NCBI GenBank assembly: GCA_023257515.1
Contig: JALRCA010000081.1
Coordinates: 1-49,447 of the forward strand
Length of the DNA stretch: 49,447 nucleotides
Direction: 5' to 3'
From: Aeromicrobium sp.
Lineage (GTDB): Bacteria > Actinomycetota > Actinomycetes > Propionibacteriales > Nocardioidaceae
The position numbers and the translations under genes are program-made. The notes under the pieces were generated by a model, which was not told the DNA's origin, searched no databases, and saw nothing but the letters and a program-made list of their open reading frames with translations. Positions 47,773 through 49,447 of this stretch are shown one piece after another; the stretch's first letter is position 1; every line of letters starts with the position of its first letter.

Positions 47773-48371
47773 CAGGCCTCCGACAGCTCGCGGTGGGCGG
47801 CGGCGAAGCGGGTGGTGGCGGTCAGGACGGAGCCGACGACGACGATCCCGGCCCACCAGGGCATGAGTCCGGGGAACGCGGTGGCGACGACGACCACGAG
47901 GCAGCGCTCGGTCTTGCCGAAGGGCCCGCCGTTGCGCCGTGTGGCTCCGGCGCCGGCCGCGCTGAGCGAGGCGAACGTGGGCAACGTCGCGGCGAGGGCC
48001 GCGACGAGGACGAGCAGGACGTCGACGTGCTCCCACGAGTCGCGGTGGCGGGCGGCGAGCCCGGCGAGCCCGGCGAACATGAGCAGGTCCGAGCTGCGGT
48101 CGCCGATCTCGTTGAGCACGAAGCCCCAGGGTCGGCTGACGCCGCGGGCGCGGGCGACCGCACCGTCGAGGTTCGCGCCGGCGAGACGCAGCGCGAGGGC
48201 CGGGAGAGCCGCCCACCACCAGCCCTGCCAGATCACGAGCGCGGCGACGCCTGCGAACAGCACGCCGGCGGCCGTGAACACGTCCGGCGACAGGCCGCGG
48301 CGCACGGCTGCGTCGGTGAAGAGCTGGAGCCGACGGCTGTACCACGGCTTGAGGGCGTAGAGCCCTTGCAT
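47772..48371 (-). CDS. CDP-alcohol phosphatidyltransferase family protein with altered motif
   Basis: A 199-residue membrane protein. The family motif D-x2-D-G-x2-A-R-x8-G-x3-D-x3-D appears as A-N-L-DG-AV-AR-ARGVSRPW-G-FVL-N-EIG-D. The first Asp is Ala and the third is Asn, while the second and fourth are kept. These acidic residues normally bind the two metals and the catalytic base. About five hydrophobic segments follow. It may be a distinct subfamily with different chemistry, or a non-catalytic partner. ATG 48371 (MQGLYALKPWYSRR) is chosen because similarity begins there; the upstream frame belongs to the HNH gene region. It is first of the cdsA/plsC-like operon. Confidence 0.82.
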   Translation of the reverse strand: MQGLYALKPWYSRRLQLFTDAAVRRGLSPDVFTAAGVLFAGVAALVIWQGWWWAALPALALRLAGANLDGAVARARGVSRPWGFVLNEIGDRSSDLLMFAGLAGLAARHRDSWEHVDVLLVLVAALAATLPTFASLSAAGAGATRRNGGPFGKTERCLVVVVATAFPGLMPWWAGIVVVGSVLTATTRFAAAHRELSEA

Positions 48372-48435
48372 GTCGACCCCCTGGTGCGGCGGCGTTCGGT
48401 CCCGGTGGCCACATCCAACCAGAACCGAGGGACCC

Positions 48436-49447
<1,012 letters not shown>

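Overview
The window is almost entirely high-GC actinobacterial DNA. Three things point to an actinobacterium, probably Nocardioidaceae (Aeromicrobium- or Nocardioides-like): short intergenic gaps, ATGA/GTGA start-stop overlaps, and frequent TANNNT -10 boxes placed 6-7 nt before start codons (leaderless transcripts). The family name rests on remembered protein resemblance, not on a search. The two extremities differ. Bases 1 to about 750 are much more AT-rich and hold a sulfotransferase C-terminus and the 3' half of a tRNA-Lys(CTT). Bases from about 48846 to 49447 encode a cytochrome b (QcrB) segment fused in frame to the tail of an HNH endonuclease. Both junctions cut conserved genes, so each is either a real insertion/recombination or an assembly join.

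Layout. 706-2454: truncated membrane Fe-S oxidoreductase. 2726-5156: MFS transporter, DUF4916/Nudix-like protein and TetR regulator, all minus strand. 5201-10569: an SDR / acyl-CoA ligase / Baeyer-Villiger-type monooxygenase / secreted esterase operon, divergent from the TetR gene across a perfect 13-5-13 palindrome; it resembles part of the mycobacterial mymA locus. 10573-11764: GPP34 and ankyrin proteins. 11789-14671: TPP riboswitch and ykoE-ykoD-ykoC thiamine-precursor ECF transporter. 14749-17280: MaoC hydratase, acyl-CoA dehydrogenase and SDR operon behind a palindromic operator. 17787-24852: sugar-alcohol PTS locus with mannitol EIICBA, Zn-dehydrogenase, Enzyme I, DeoR regulator, 1-phosphofructokinase and HPr.

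24865-36435 is a mixed stretch: WYL regulator with RidA protein, PhoX-type Tat-exported phosphatase, methionine aminopeptidase, a second MFS gene bracketed by two related inverted repeats, amidase and GNAT genes divergent from facing -10 boxes, an ArsR/SRPBCC/TIGR03086 operon, and a secreted GH5-like glycosidase. 36472-44015 is an iron-box-controlled hydroxamate siderophore operon: PLP decarboxylase, N-hydroxylase, a GNAT-IucA/IucC fusion, a penicillin-acylase-family Ntn hydrolase and a second GNAT. 44003-48371 (minus) holds a hypothetical protein, a quinone oxidoreductase, and a PlsC/CdsA/CDP-alcohol phosphotransferase lipid trio.

The best candidates for new biology are two. The siderophore operon contains an apparently cytoplasmic Ser-Ntn acylase between two acyltransferase activities. 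The PTS locus has a mannitol transporter, a Zn-dehydrogenase and FruK but no mtlD, which suggests mannitol-1-P may be oxidised at C2 to fructose-1-P.
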